Source: DASWZN01 sp963841635 (lineage in GTDB: Bacteria > Acidobacteriota > Terriglobia > Bryobacterales > Bryobacteraceae). From it: DNA of 64,000 nt. Below are positions 47,633 through 56,050 of this stretch, in pieces. Each line of letters opens with the position of its first letter. Position 1 is the first letter of the stretch. Position numbers and translations under genes: made by a program. The stretch lies in NCBI GenBank assembly GCA_963841635.1, contig CAWJDO010000002.1:248001-312000 (forward strand). The letters are read 5' to 3'. A model generated the notes under the pieces. The model saw only the letters and a program-made list of their open reading frames with translations, searched no databases and was not told the origin of the DNA.

Positions 47633-48940
47633 ATGTACCGCAGACCAGAATCCCGAGACGCCCTGCCAGTTTTGCCGCCAGAGAAGGTGGAAGACGTCCG
47701 GGCCCTGTTGGAGCGAATTCTCAGCAGCCACCACTTCCGGGCCAGCCGCCGTTGTGTGAGCCTGCTGCGCCACATTGTTGAGCGAACCCTGGCAGGCGAC
47801 GCTGGGTCGCTGAAGGAACGAACGCTCGGCGTCGAAGTTTTCGGTCGCGCCCCCGATTACGACACCAGCCAGGATCCGGTCGTTCGGGCCACTGCCGCCG
47901 AGATCCGCAAGAGGCTGGCGCAGTACTACCAGGAGCCCGGTCACGAATCCGAAGCCGGCATCGAGTTGCTCTCCGGATCGTATGTCGCCGACTTCCATTT
48001 CAACGGCGGCGCGGTGGCGGCTCCGGTTCAGCGCCCCCGGAAGCGAACTGTTGCGATCATCGGTGGCGCTGCCGTCGCCCTTCTGCTGATCGTGGTGGCC
48101 GGGCTGATGCTCGAGCGCCCGACGCGTTCGGACCTGGACCAGTTTTGGGCGCCCCTGCTCCAGGCCCCCGGCGCCACCCTGATCTGCGTCGGCCAGCCGA
48201 TCGTCTACAACCTGAAATCGACCGAAGCTCAGGACGCAATTCAAGGTATCCTCGCCACTCAGCCTGGTCCCGCCGCCGGGGGTGCCGTTCCCAGCAAGGA
48301 CGTGCTGGTTCCGTCGCCCACCAACGGAGATGCGGCCGAAAAGCGCCGCCTGGCCGACACCATCCCCAGAAAGGACCTGCTCATCCTGTCCGACAGGTAT
48401 GTCGATCTGGGCGATGCCATCTGCCTGGCGCGCGTGGCGTCCCTCATCGACAGGCACGGAAAGCCTTATCGCATCCGTGGCGACCAATCCACCTCGTACA
48501 CGGATCTGTCCGACGGCGCCTCGGTCCTGATCGGCGCTTTCAACAACCAGTGGACGCTCCGTGCCGCGAGCCAGCTCCGCTACACCTTCGTCAAAGACAG
48601 CGTCCACGGCATCGACATGGTCCGCGACGGGCAGCACCCCGAGCGCGCGGACTGGACCCTGAAGGGGGCCTGGCCGTACTGGGATGTGTCCTCCGACTAC
48701 GCGATTGTGTCGCGCATCCGCGACACGACGACGAACCGTCCGGTCATCATCGCCGCCGGCCTCATGCGCCACGGCACCACGGCCGCGGGGGAGTTCATCA
48801 CCAATCCCGAATACTTCGCGGAGGCGGTCGCGCGGTTGCCCGCCGGCTGGCAGAAGAAGAATGTGCAGATCGTGCTGCGCGTCCCAGTGGTCAAACGCGT
48901 GCCGGGGCGCCCGCGGGTTCTGGCAACGCACGTTTGGTGA
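47633..48940 (+). CDS. Membrane protein with Acidobacteriota-type N-terminal domain
   Basis: The protein is 435 residues from ATG 47633. The N-terminal 110 residues (ILSSHHFRASRRCVSLLRHIVE; LKERTLGVEVFGRAPDYDT; DPVVRATAAEIRKRLAQYY) form a domain found in very many Acidobacteriota membrane proteins, possibly DNA-binding like a winged helix. A single membrane helix follows (TVAIIGGAAVALLLIVVAGLML). The outer part of about 290 residues (FWAPLLQAPGATLICVGQP; PYWDVSSDYAIVSRIRDTTTNRPVI is its core) resembles no enzyme I can name. One-component transmembrane sensing is a guess. Confidence 0.72.
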   Translation: MYRRPESRDALPVLPPEKVEDVRALLERILSSHHFRASRRCVSLLRHIVERTLAGDAGSLKERTLGVEVFGRAPDYDTSQDPVVRATAAEIRKRLAQYYQEPGHESEAGIELLSGSYVADFHFNGGAVAAPVQRPRKRTVAIIGGAAVALLLIVVAGLMLERPTRSDLDQFWAPLLQAPGATLICVGQPIVYNLKSTEAQDAIQGILATQPGPAAGGAVPSKDVLVPSPTNGDAAEKRRLADTIPRKDLLILSDRYVDLGDAICLARVASLIDRHGKPYRIRGDQSTSYTDLSDGASVLIGAFNNQWTLRAASQLRYTFVKDSVHGIDMVRDGQHPERADWTLKGAWPYWDVSSDYAIVSRIRDTTTNRPVIIAAGLMRHGTTAAGEFITNPEYFAEAVARLPAGWQKKNVQIVLRVPVVKRVPGRPRVLATHVW

Positions 48941-48958
48941 GCCGGCCCCTCTCGCTTC

Positions 48959-49789
48959 CTACGCCAGCATTCGCCGCAACTCCTCCGGCGCCACAATGGC
49001 GTTCTCGGTCACGACGCCCGAGATGAGGGAGAGCGGTGTCAGGTCGAAATAGTAGTTCACGGCGCTGACGTGGGGCAATTGGCGGTCGAGGATCTCCGCG
49101 GGGTCCTTCGGCTCTTCCGGAGGCGGGGTGTAGGATGCCGGCAGGAACTTGTCGGAGCTGCACAGCACATAGAAGGGCACGCCCAGCTCGTGCGCCGCAA
49201 GAGCGATGAGCGCGGTTCCCGTCTTGTTGGAGAACCCGCGCAGCGAAACCGCGTCCGCTCCCATCCAGACCAGCTGAGCCGTGGGCAAGAGCCGGTAGGC
49301 GGCCCCGTCGGTGATCACGCACGCAGCGATCCCTCCCATGCCCAGGCTCGCGGCCAGGGCGATCCCCTCGCAGACGGGCCGGGATTCCGGGCAGATCACC
49401 GTGAAGTTTCTGCCGCCCTGGTGGGCCTCGCGGAACGCGGCGAGCACGGTGGAGCTGAACGAGTGGGTCATCACCGTCATCCCGTCTTCGATGAGAGTGG
49501 CGGCGATCTCGGCCACTCGCGTGCCGCTCTGCTCCATCGCTTCCAGGAACTCGCTGCACGCCGCTTTCACGTCGCCCGAGGCGAGCACCCGCCGGGCCAG
49601 ATTGTAGATAGGCGCCATCGACGGCTGGGCCTCGATGAGCGCGTGTGCGATCTCGGGGATGTCGGAAGGCGACGACTCGGCGTACTCAACCAACAGCGTC
49701 GCGGCGCGCACGGCCAGACGAGCGGCGCCGCTCGCCCTGTCCTTCCCAATCTCTTCCACACGCGCTGCGCATTCCTCGGATATCGGCAT
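48959..49789 (-). CDS. eIF2B alpha/ribose-1,5-bisphosphate isomerase-like protein
   Basis: The protein has 276 residues, the usual size for the prokaryotic IF-2B-like family. Motifs include VMTHSFSSTVLAAF, ESRPVCEGIALA, ITDGAAYRLLP, GADAVSLRGFSNKTGTALIA and the C-terminal YYFDLTPLSLISGVVTENA. Relatives are methylthioribose-1-phosphate isomerase and archaeal ribose-1,5-bisphosphate isomerase. The Cys/Asp pair used by these isomerases appears partly replaced (VICPESRP; VITDGA), so activity is uncertain. It is convergent with the preceding gene and divergent from the CPBP gene. Confidence 0.82.
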   Translation of the reverse strand: MPISEECAARVEEIGKDRASGAARLAVRAATLLVEYAESSPSDIPEIAHALIEAQPSMAPIYNLARRVLASGDVKAACSEFLEAMEQSGTRVAEIAATLIEDGMTVMTHSFSSTVLAAFREAHQGGRNFTVICPESRPVCEGIALAASLGMGGIAACVITDGAAYRLLPTAQLVWMGADAVSLRGFSNKTGTALIALAAHELGVPFYVLCSSDKFLPASYTPPPEEPKDPAEILDRQLPHVSAVNYYFDLTPLSLISGVVTENAIVAPEELRRMLA

Positions 49790-49855
49790 TACTCCCCCGC
49801 GTTCATTGAAGAGGAAACCCGCCGCGAAGTCAAGTCAAAACGTACCATAGCGGCG

Positions 49856-49985
49856 GCTGGCAGTACTGCCTCGAGTGCTAGCGTAGAAGACCAGCGGTGG
49901 GACAGGCACGAATTTCGCAAGTGCGGCGAAATTCGAGCCAGTCCCGGGTTTGCCGAAGAGCTGGCAGTACTGCCTCGAGTGCTAG
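49856..49985. repeat. GGGAC-hairpin copy 4 bracketed by 26-bp direct repeats
   Basis: Perfect 26-bp repeats occupy 49856-49881 and 49960-49985. Each contains the 12-bp palindrome GGCAGTACTGCC (49859-49870 and 49963-49974) followed by CTCGAG. Between them, in reverse orientation, is a 47-bp GGGAC hairpin at 49899-49945 with its tail (AGAAGACCAGCGGTGGGAC). The block fills the gap between the divergent eIF2B-like and CPBP genes. Confidence 0.8.
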
Positions 49986-49996
49986 ACTCTGTTCCA

Positions 49997-50719
49997 ATGG
50001 GCGCGGCCGCCTCGGTCATCTTATCGCACCTGTTCCTGGCGTACCTGGTATGCGTGCTGCCCTGGGTGGGGCGTGCCCGCTACAGGTGGCTCAAGCGGCG
50101 GATCGAAGCGGGAGACCAGCGGGCCAGGTTGCGCTTCTACCGGTTCGTGCTCGCCGCCCAAGTGGGGATGGTGATTGTCGTACTGGCCATCGGGCGGCTC
50201 GGCGCGATCGCGCCCGCGGCTTTCGGGCTCGCCGCGCCGGCCCATTCGGATGTGATGACCATCACTCTGGCGGCGTTTCTGGTCTCTCTGGTTGTGTCGA
50301 GCCTCGTGCTTCGCCACAAAGGCGACCGCCCGTTGCGGCGCCTGATCGAAATGGCCGGCCCGCTGCTCCCGGTCTCCACCGCGGAGCGCGGCCTGTTCGC
50401 GGTGGTGGCCGCCGGCGCCGGGATCGCGGAAGAGCTGGCCTTTCGCGGATTCCTGCTCTTTTACTTCGCCAGGTTTCTGCCGGGCGCCGGGGTGCCGGTT
50501 GCGGTGCTGGCTTCCTCGGCGGCCTTCGGCCTCGGCCATCTGTACCAGGGCGTTCGCGGAGTGGTCCTCACTGCCGCGCTGGGCCTCTTCCTGGCGGCCC
50601 TCTACGTTCTCAGCGGCAGCCTGCTGGTGCCAATCGTGGTGCACGCAGCGCTCGACCTACGGCTGCTGGCGATCGTCACCCCGGACCGCCTGCGAAGGTT
50701 GGGCGCCGCCGCGGGCTGA
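49997..50719 (+). CDS. CPBP-family intramembrane metalloprotease
   Basis: The protein is 240 residues from ATG 49997, with six to eight hydrophobic segments. The signature motifs are EELAFRGFLLF (two Glu and Arg), FGLGHLYQG (His) and VVHAALDLRL (His/Asp). These are the Abi/CAAX-protease residues. The family includes self-immunity and prenyl-protein processing enzymes; no prenylated or peptide substrate gene is nearby. The second 26-bp repeat with its palindrome sits 11 bases before the start, a good position for an operator. Confidence 0.85.
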   Translation: MGAAASVILSHLFLAYLVCVLPWVGRARYRWLKRRIEAGDQRARLRFYRFVLAAQVGMVIVVLAIGRLGAIAPAAFGLAAPAHSDVMTITLAAFLVSLVVSSLVLRHKGDRPLRRLIEMAGPLLPVSTAERGLFAVVAAGAGIAEELAFRGFLLFYFARFLPGAGVPVAVLASSAAFGLGHLYQGVRGVVLTAALGLFLAALYVLSGSLLVPIVVHAALDLRLLAIVTPDRLRRLGAAAG

Positions 50720-50725
50720 GCGTCC

Positions 50726-51370
50726 CTACTCCCCCTTCCAGAAATCCGCCGGCGCCTTGGGCGTGTACCGTATCTGGGAGAACACCGTCCGGCAGCCCTC
50801 GCCAACCGGCGACTGCGAGGAAAAGCCGAGCTCCAGCGGGCCCGTCGCACCGAGATGGAAGGCGCGCGTCAGCCTCCACGACCGCCCATCCTTCGACGCG
50901 TAGAAATTGATTCCCTGCGCGCTCTTGGCGATCTCGAGATAGACGCTGCCGCCCGAAATCGGAATCGAGTTGTTGTCGTCCGACCGGCCGCGCGTGACCA
51001 CGGAGATGACGGTGGGCTCCATCCACTGCGTCATCTCGAAACAGAACTTACCCCACGTGGTTTCGTCCGCGAAGACCACCAGGCAGCCCGCGTCCCACCG
51101 CGTATGGAAGTCCACGGTGACCTTCGCGCGCAGCGTGAATTCGTCGGCCGCCTTGAAAAGCAGGACGGGCGAGTTCGCCTCGGTATGGCCGTCGGCCGGG
51201 TTCACGAACCAGTTGGTGGATCTGCCGCCAGTGATGGCCAGACTGCCGTCCGCGCCGACCGAAGAGGACGCCGCGGCGTTCCTCCATCGCGCGGGAGAGG
51301 GAATGCCCGGCACCGCGGGCGTCTGGGCGAAAGCGCTGGTCGATAGGATTAGGATGGGTAGCAGCCGCAT
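50726..51370 (-). CDS. Secreted DUF1349 (lectin-fold) protein
   Basis: The protein is 214 residues from ATG 51370, with a signal peptide (RLLPILILSTSAFAQ). The remainder is the DUF1349/YesU concanavalin-like beta-sandwich (ITGGRSTNWFVNPADG; FHTRWDAGCLVVFADETTWGK; FYASKDGRSWRLTRAFHLG). Such domains bind sugars or accompany glycoside hydrolases. Start codons slightly upstream (51379, 51382) would also work. Its ATG at 51370 and the selB ATG at 51369 share the four bases CATG, so the divergent genes have no space between them. Confidence 0.8.
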   Translation of the reverse strand: MRLLPILILSTSAFAQTPAVPGIPSPARWRNAAASSSVGADGSLAITGGRSTNWFVNPADGHTEANSPVLLFKAADEFTLRAKVTVDFHTRWDAGCLVVFADETTWGKFCFEMTQWMEPTVISVVTRGRSDDNNSIPISGGSVYLEIAKSAQGINFYASKDGRSWRLTRAFHLGATGPLELGFSSQSPVGEGCRTVFSQIRYTPKAPADFWKGE

Positions 51371-53264
51371 GAAGAACATCATAGCTGGCACCGCGGGTCA
51401 TATCGACCACGGCAAGACCGCGCTCGTCAGGGCGCTCACCGGAATCGACACCGATCGCCTCGAGGAAGAGAAGCGCCGCGGCATTTCCATCGACCTCGGC
51501 TTCGCGCACCTCGACCTCACTCCCGAGGTACGCATCGGCTTCGTGGACGTGCCCGGCCACGAGCGCTTCGTCAAGAACATGCTGGCCGGCGTGGGCGGCA
51601 TCGACCTGGTCCTGCTGGTCATCGCCGCCGACGAGTCGATCATGCCGCAGACCCGCGAGCACTTCGACATCTGCCGCCTGCTGGGCATCCGGCAGGGCAT
51701 CGTGGTGCTCACCAAGGCGGACCTGGTGGACCGCGACATGCTGATGCTGGCCCGCCTGGAAGCGGAGGAATTTGTCGCGGGCTCCTTCCTCGAAGGCGCG
51801 CCTTCGATCGCCGTCAGCTCCACCACCGGCGAGGGACTGGACGAGCTGCGCGCGCGCCTCGCCGAACTGGCCGCCAGGCTCCCGGCTAAGGATTCCTCGC
51901 GCCACTTCCGCCTGCCGATCGACCGTGCTTTCTCGATGCGCGGCTTCGGCACCGTGGTCACGGGCACCCTGGTTTCGGGCGCCGTCGCGCGGGAACAGGA
52001 AGTCGAGCTCCACCCCGGCGGACGGCGCCTGCGCGTGCGCGGGATCCAGGTGCACGGACAAGCCGCCGATCGCGCGCTGGCGGGCCAGCGGACCGCCCTG
52101 AACCTGGCTGGAATCGAGCCGCAGGATCTGGCGCGGGGCATGGTGCTGGCCGAGCCCGGACGCTTCCGAGCGACCAGCGTCATCGATTGCGCGCTCGATC
52201 TGCTGCCCTCCGCCAAGCCGCTCAAGAACCGCGCGCCGGTCCACTTCCACGCGGGGACGGCGGAGGTGGAGGCCGAAGTGCGGCTCCTCGAAGGGGGCGC
52301 CACTCTCAAGCCGGGAGCCCGCGCCTACGTGCGGCTCCTCCTCCGCGAACCCCTGCTTGTGGCGCCTGGCGACCGCTTCATCATCCGCATGTTCTCCCCG
52401 GTGGTGACCATCGGCGGAGGCGTGGTCGTCGACATTACCGGCCGCCGGTATCGCCGCGGCGATAGCGCGTCCCAGCGGCTGGGCACGCTCGAGCGCGGCA
52501 CGCCCGTCGAAAGAGTGGCGCTGCTGGTGCGCGAGTCGAAATACGGAATGAGTCTGGCCGAGCTGGCCGCCGCCACTGGATTGGGAGAGGCCGAAATCGA
52601 GCGGGCCGCCGGCGCCCGGGCGCCAGCCGGTCCTGAAGACGCTGCGCTGCTCGCCTTCCGCCAGCCGGAGCTCTGGCTGGTGGATCGGGAATGGTCGCGC
52701 GGAGCCGTGGCGCGCGTCGCCGGCGTAGTGCGCGACTTCCATCGCCAGCATCCGCTCGCTCCCGGCATGCCCCGGGAAGAAGTGCGCAGCCGCGAGTTTC
52801 CCGGCGCGCCGCCGTTCCTGCTCGACGCGCTGGTCGCGCGCGCGGCTGGCCTGGTGGTTGAAGGCGAAATGCTGCGTCTCGCCTCGCACAAGGTGGTCCT
52901 GAAACAGGAGGAAGAGCAGGCGTCGGCATCCATGGAAGCCATCTTTGAAAAGGCCGGTCTGGCCGTGCCGCCAGTGACCGAGGTATTGGCGAAGGCGGGC
53001 GTGGACCCGGCGCGCGCGAGAACGCTGCTCCAGATCCTGCTGCGCCAGGGCCGCCTGGTGAAGATCGGCGACGACCTGGTTTTCCACCGCTCGGCACTCG
53101 CCGGTCTGCGCCAGCTCCTGGCGCCCTACAAGGGCCAGCGGCTCGCGGTGCCGCAGTTCAAGGACCTCGCCGGTGTGTCGCGCAAATACGCGATCCCGCT
53201 GCTGGAGTACCTGGACCGCGAGCGCGTCACGCGCCGCGACGGCGACCAGCGCGTGGTGGTGTGA
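51369..53264 (+). CDS. selB: Selenocysteine-specific elongation factor SelB
   Basis: The protein has 631 residues. The GTPase domain begins at once: P-loop GHIDHGKT at residues 10-17, switch II DVPGHERFVKNM and TKADL. EF-Tu-type domains II and III follow (RAFSMRGFGTVVTGTLVSG; RFIIRMFSPVVTIGGGVV). The C-terminal third consists of winged helices that read the SECIS hairpin (LRQLLAPYKGQRLAVPQFKDL; KYAIPLLEYLDRERVTRR). It delivers Sec-tRNA to UGA codons. The ATG at 51369 is the only one placed just before the P-loop. selA, selC and selD are not in the window. Confidence 0.95.
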   Translation: MKNIIAGTAGHIDHGKTALVRALTGIDTDRLEEEKRRGISIDLGFAHLDLTPEVRIGFVDVPGHERFVKNMLAGVGGIDLVLLVIAADESIMPQTREHFDICRLLGIRQGIVVLTKADLVDRDMLMLARLEAEEFVAGSFLEGAPSIAVSSTTGEGLDELRARLAELAARLPAKDSSRHFRLPIDRAFSMRGFGTVVTGTLVSGAVAREQEVELHPGGRRLRVRGIQVHGQAADRALAGQRTALNLAGIEPQDLARGMVLAEPGRFRATSVIDCALDLLPSAKPLKNRAPVHFHAGTAEVEAEVRLLEGGATLKPGARAYVRLLLREPLLVAPGDRFIIRMFSPVVTIGGGVVVDITGRRYRRGDSASQRLGTLERGTPVERVALLVRESKYGMSLAELAAATGLGEAEIERAAGARAPAGPEDAALLAFRQPELWLVDREWSRGAVARVAGVVRDFHRQHPLAPGMPREEVRSREFPGAPPFLLDALVARAAGLVVEGEMLRLASHKVVLKQEEEQASASMEAIFEKAGLAVPPVTEVLAKAGVDPARARTLLQILLRQGRLVKIGDDLVFHRSALAGLRQLLAPYKGQRLAVPQFKDLAGVSRKYAIPLLEYLDRERVTRRDGDQRVVV

Positions 53265-53265
53265 C

Positions 53266-54372
53266 TCACCCGGCCGGGATCGCCTCGATAATGCTTGGCC
53301 CTCCGTGGCTCGGAAACACCCGCGCCAACCGGAAGCCGCCCGCGGCCAGCAGGTCGCGGTATTCCTTCTCTGTACGGTTGCGACCCCCGGTCCGGACCAG
53401 CATCAGCACGTCGGCCTCTTTGGCATAGCAGGGCTCATTCGGACCGCAAACGATCTCCTCGACCACCAGCAGCTTTCCTGTTCCGCCCATGGCCAACCGA
53501 CAATTCACCAGGATCCTGGAGCAGCGGTCTACATCCCAATCGTGCAGGATGTTCTTCAACACGTACAGATCGCCGCCGCCCGGAACGGCCTTGAAGAAAT
53601 CGCCGCCAACGAAGTCACAGCGCCGGGCGACGGCCGGCTCCAGCTGCGCCCTTGCGGAACCGACAACCTGCTCCAGGTCGAACAGGACACCGTGGACCGC
53701 CGGATTCCGATGCATCACGGCCGTAAGCATCGCGCCCGTCCCACCACCGACATCGACGACGGTGCGGGCAGACGAGAAATCGTAGGCCGCCGCCACGGCC
53801 TCCGAAGTCCTCGTGGTCAGCTGCGCCTGATAGTCGTTGTAGATCCGCTCGGCCTCGGGATGTTCCTTGAGCCAGTCGAAGGTATTCTTGCCGTACAGAT
53901 GGTCGAATGCCGTTTGCCCGGTCGAGATGCTGTGGAGCAGGTCTCCCCAAGGAAGCCACATCCACTCCTCGCCGGCCGTCAGCGCGAGCGCCCGGACCGA
54001 GTCCGGCGTACCGGAGCGCAGAAGTTCGGCCGCCGGTGTGAGACGGAACCGGAGTCCATCCTCTTCGGCGAACACGCCCCAGCCGGCAAGCGCGCGCAGC
54101 AGCCGGTAGAGCGAGTCGGCATGAGTGTTCGTGCCGGAGGCCAACTGGTCTACGGTCTTGGGGCCGTCGGCCAGGCGATCGGCGATCCCAAGTTTGGCTG
54201 CTACATGAACCATCTGGGATACGCGGAAGCCGTTGATCATGGCGACCAGGTGCTGTTGGGGCGTCTGAGTTGCGGCACCGGCCGGCCCCTGTCCAGCCTC
54301 GGCGCCAAGCGTGGCGGCGCCTCCCAGCATAGCCTGCGCGAGAATCTGCCGTCTCGATTGACGAAGGCTCAT
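53266..54372 (-). CDS. O-methyltransferase with a Tat-type signal
   Basis: The 368-residue protein carries an N-terminal dimerisation/winged-helix domain (FRVSQMVHVAAKLGIADRLADG; LYRLLRALAGWGVF). The class I methyltransferase core follows (TVVDVGGGTGAMLTAVM; CDFVGGDFFKAVPGGGDLYVLKNILHDW is split between motifs II-IV). This is the plant-type/hydroxyneurosporene O-methyltransferase family (AcnE/CrtF-like). Unusually it begins SLRQSRRQILAQAMLGGAA, which resembles a twin-arginine signal. The gene ends one base after selB, facing it. The methyl acceptor is unknown. Confidence 0.85.
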   Translation of the reverse strand: MSLRQSRRQILAQAMLGGAATLGAEAGQGPAGAATQTPQQHLVAMINGFRVSQMVHVAAKLGIADRLADGPKTVDQLASGTNTHADSLYRLLRALAGWGVFAEEDGLRFRLTPAAELLRSGTPDSVRALALTAGEEWMWLPWGDLLHSISTGQTAFDHLYGKNTFDWLKEHPEAERIYNDYQAQLTTRTSEAVAAAYDFSSARTVVDVGGGTGAMLTAVMHRNPAVHGVLFDLEQVVGSARAQLEPAVARRCDFVGGDFFKAVPGGGDLYVLKNILHDWDVDRCSRILVNCRLAMGGTGKLLVVEEIVCGPNEPCYAKEADVLMLVRTGGRNRTEKEYRDLLAAGGFRLARVFPSHGGPSIIEAIPAG

Positions 54373-54693
54373 CCCAATGCCCCCTCAGAGTAGTTGCCCC
54401 GATTCTATCCAAGGCGCCGAGGCGTACGCAAGGGAGGGTACACCCGGCGCGGGGCTTCAGAGGAACTTGCGAAAACTCGGTTCGTCGCATCCGCCGCGAG
54501 AGGTGAAAGGGCTGAAGAGCGGCGACAGGCACCGCTGTCCACGCGCCCTCGAAACCTATCCTGTTAACCAGGCGGGCATGTCGCTTGGGACAGCGGAGCC
54601 AGCGGTCACCGTTTTTCGGCGGAGTCTTCAGTCTGTCGGGTCAATTTGGCAAGTTCCTCTCTTCAGCCCCGCCAGACGGTAGAAAGCTCCTCC
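54373..54693. other. Intergenic, no feature seen
   Basis: About 320 bases between the methyltransferase start and the candidate small RNA. It probably holds the methyltransferase promoter and leader. No consensus promoter or gene is clear. Confidence 0.4.
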
Positions 54694-54803
54694 AAATAGA
54701 AGAAGCCCCGGGCTTGGGTGCTCAGGGCTTCACTCAGAGGGGCTGGCGATGGGCTGGGCCCCATCGCCGGGGATGCTAATAAGTCGATGACGACTTATGT
54801 GTT
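54694..54803 (-). ncRNA. Candidate small structured RNA (about 110 nt)
   Basis: Read on minus from a predicted start near 54803, three hairpins follow in order. The first is 54798-54779 (arms ATAAGTCG/CGACTTAT, loop TCAT). The second is 54768-54745 (arms GGCGATGGG/CCCATCGCC). The third is 54731-54702 (arms GAAGCCC/GGGCTTC), followed by TTCTATTT, a weak terminator-like tract. A consensus promoter sits directly upstream. There is no open frame of note. The family is not recognised, and I see none of the landmarks of SRP, 6S, tmRNA or RNase P RNA. It could also be the long leader of the methyltransferase mRNA. Confidence 0.45.
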
Positions 54804-54809
54804 GACCCG

Positions 54810-54838
54810 ATTATAGCAAGAACAAGACCAAACGACAA
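54810..54838 (-). promoter_or_regulatory. Consensus sigma-70-type promoter
   Basis: On the minus strand, TTGTCG (54838-54833) and a perfect TATAAT (54815-54810) are separated by 17 bases. This is the strongest promoter match I found in the window besides that of the IS1595 gene. It points at the hairpin series at 54803-54694 and lies 50 bases past the HpnI-like stop. Confidence 0.7.
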
Positions 54839-54891
54839 GATACTCGTTTGCCACATTTTGAATTTTTTTGGGCCGGGCCGCCCGCGCGCCC

Positions 54892-56046
54892 TCACCCACC
54901 CAGGGGGTGAGATGCCCCGCCAGCCGGCCGAAAAGTGCCGTCGGAGTTCAAAACGTACTGCTGCCCCCGCCAGGTTACGGTCTTGCCGAAGAAGCCGGCG
55001 ACCCAGAGGCCGAACCCCAGCAGGTCTTGCACTGGCAGCAGCCACGGCCGCCTCGCCAGGGAGCCATCGCCCACCACCAGGATCGCCGTCGCCCAGGCGG
55101 AGGCCAGCCGCACGGCCACAGCCGCCGCCACCGCCGGCCACCATCCCGGTTTCACGGCCCAGAGCGCCAGAGCCAACGGCAGGGGATAGGTGAAGATCTG
55201 CCCGACGTAGCCGGACGGGCGCATCCGCCGCCCGCCCCGCATCCAGCGGAGCCGGTGCGCCAGGTTAGCCCGCCAGCCCTGGGTGCCCAGCCGGTGCTCG
55301 ATCACGCAGGAGGAGAGGATCGTGCGGTAGCCCCGTTCGGCGATCTGCCGCCCGATCAGGAGGTCCTCGGTCAGGTAGTCCTTGAACTGCGCGAAACCGC
55401 CGGCCGCCTTGATCGCCTTCCGCCGCGCCCCCATGACGGGCCCCAGGCCGAACCGGACGCCCTCGAGCATCCTGTCTGCCAGCACGCCCGCCAGCATTTC
55501 CGTATTGAGCCCCACCGCCTCCAGGCGCGTCCACAGGTCGCGGCCGCCCACCGCGCGGTACGGGCAACTTGCGAGGCCCAGGCCCGGGTCTCCGAACTCG
55601 GCGGCCAGCGTCGCCAGTAGTTCCGGCCCCACGCGCGTGTCGCTGTCGCTCATCACGATCAACTCGTGACGAGCCTGGGCCAGCATGCGGTCCAGCGAGT
55701 AGCACTTCGGGTTGGTCCAGGGCGGCTCCCCGGTCAGAACGAGTTCGACGGGGACTCCCGGGAACTCCGCGCGCAGTTTCTCGACCACCGCCACGGCGGG
55801 GTCGCTCGCGTTGCGGACGGCAAACAGCAGCTCGAACTCGGGATAGTCCTGCCGGAAGAAGGACCGCAGGTTCTCTTCGAGGCCCTCGTCCAGTCCCGAG
55901 AGGGGCTTCAGGATGCTGACCGGCTCCGGGTGTGCCACGGCCGGCGGCCGCACGCGCCGGTAGCCGATCGCCGCCGCCACCACCAGCGCGGAATACACCG
56001 TCGCGCCGGCCACCAGCGCCAGCAGGACCCAGGCAAGTGCCGCCAT
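54892..56046 (-). CDS. hpnI: HpnI-like membrane glycosyltransferase (GT21)
   Basis: The 384-residue protein has an N-terminal membrane helix (ALAWVLLALVAGATVYSALVV) and a GT-A catalytic domain. Motifs are PVSILKPLSGLDEGLEEN, the metal-binding DSD (VMSDSDTRV), EDLLIGRQIAERGY and the acceptor-site RLRWMRGGRR. Membrane helices follow near the C-terminus. This is the ceramide-glucosyltransferase type that, as HpnI, adds N-acetylglucosamine to bacteriohopanetetrol. No other hopanoid gene is in the window, so the acceptor is inferred. It starts four bases after the thrS stop and is likely in its operon. Confidence 0.78.
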   Translation of the reverse strand: MAALAWVLLALVAGATVYSALVVAAAIGYRRVRPPAVAHPEPVSILKPLSGLDEGLEENLRSFFRQDYPEFELLFAVRNASDPAVAVVEKLRAEFPGVPVELVLTGEPPWTNPKCYSLDRMLAQARHELIVMSDSDTRVGPELLATLAAEFGDPGLGLASCPYRAVGGRDLWTRLEAVGLNTEMLAGVLADRMLEGVRFGLGPVMGARRKAIKAAGGFAQFKDYLTEDLLIGRQIAERGYRTILSSCVIEHRLGTQGWRANLAHRLRWMRGGRRMRPSGYVGQIFTYPLPLALALWAVKPGWWPAVAAAVAVRLASAWATAILVVGDGSLARRPWLLPVQDLLGFGLWVAGFFGKTVTWRGQQYVLNSDGTFRPAGGASHPLGG

Positions 56047-56050
56047 CGGG

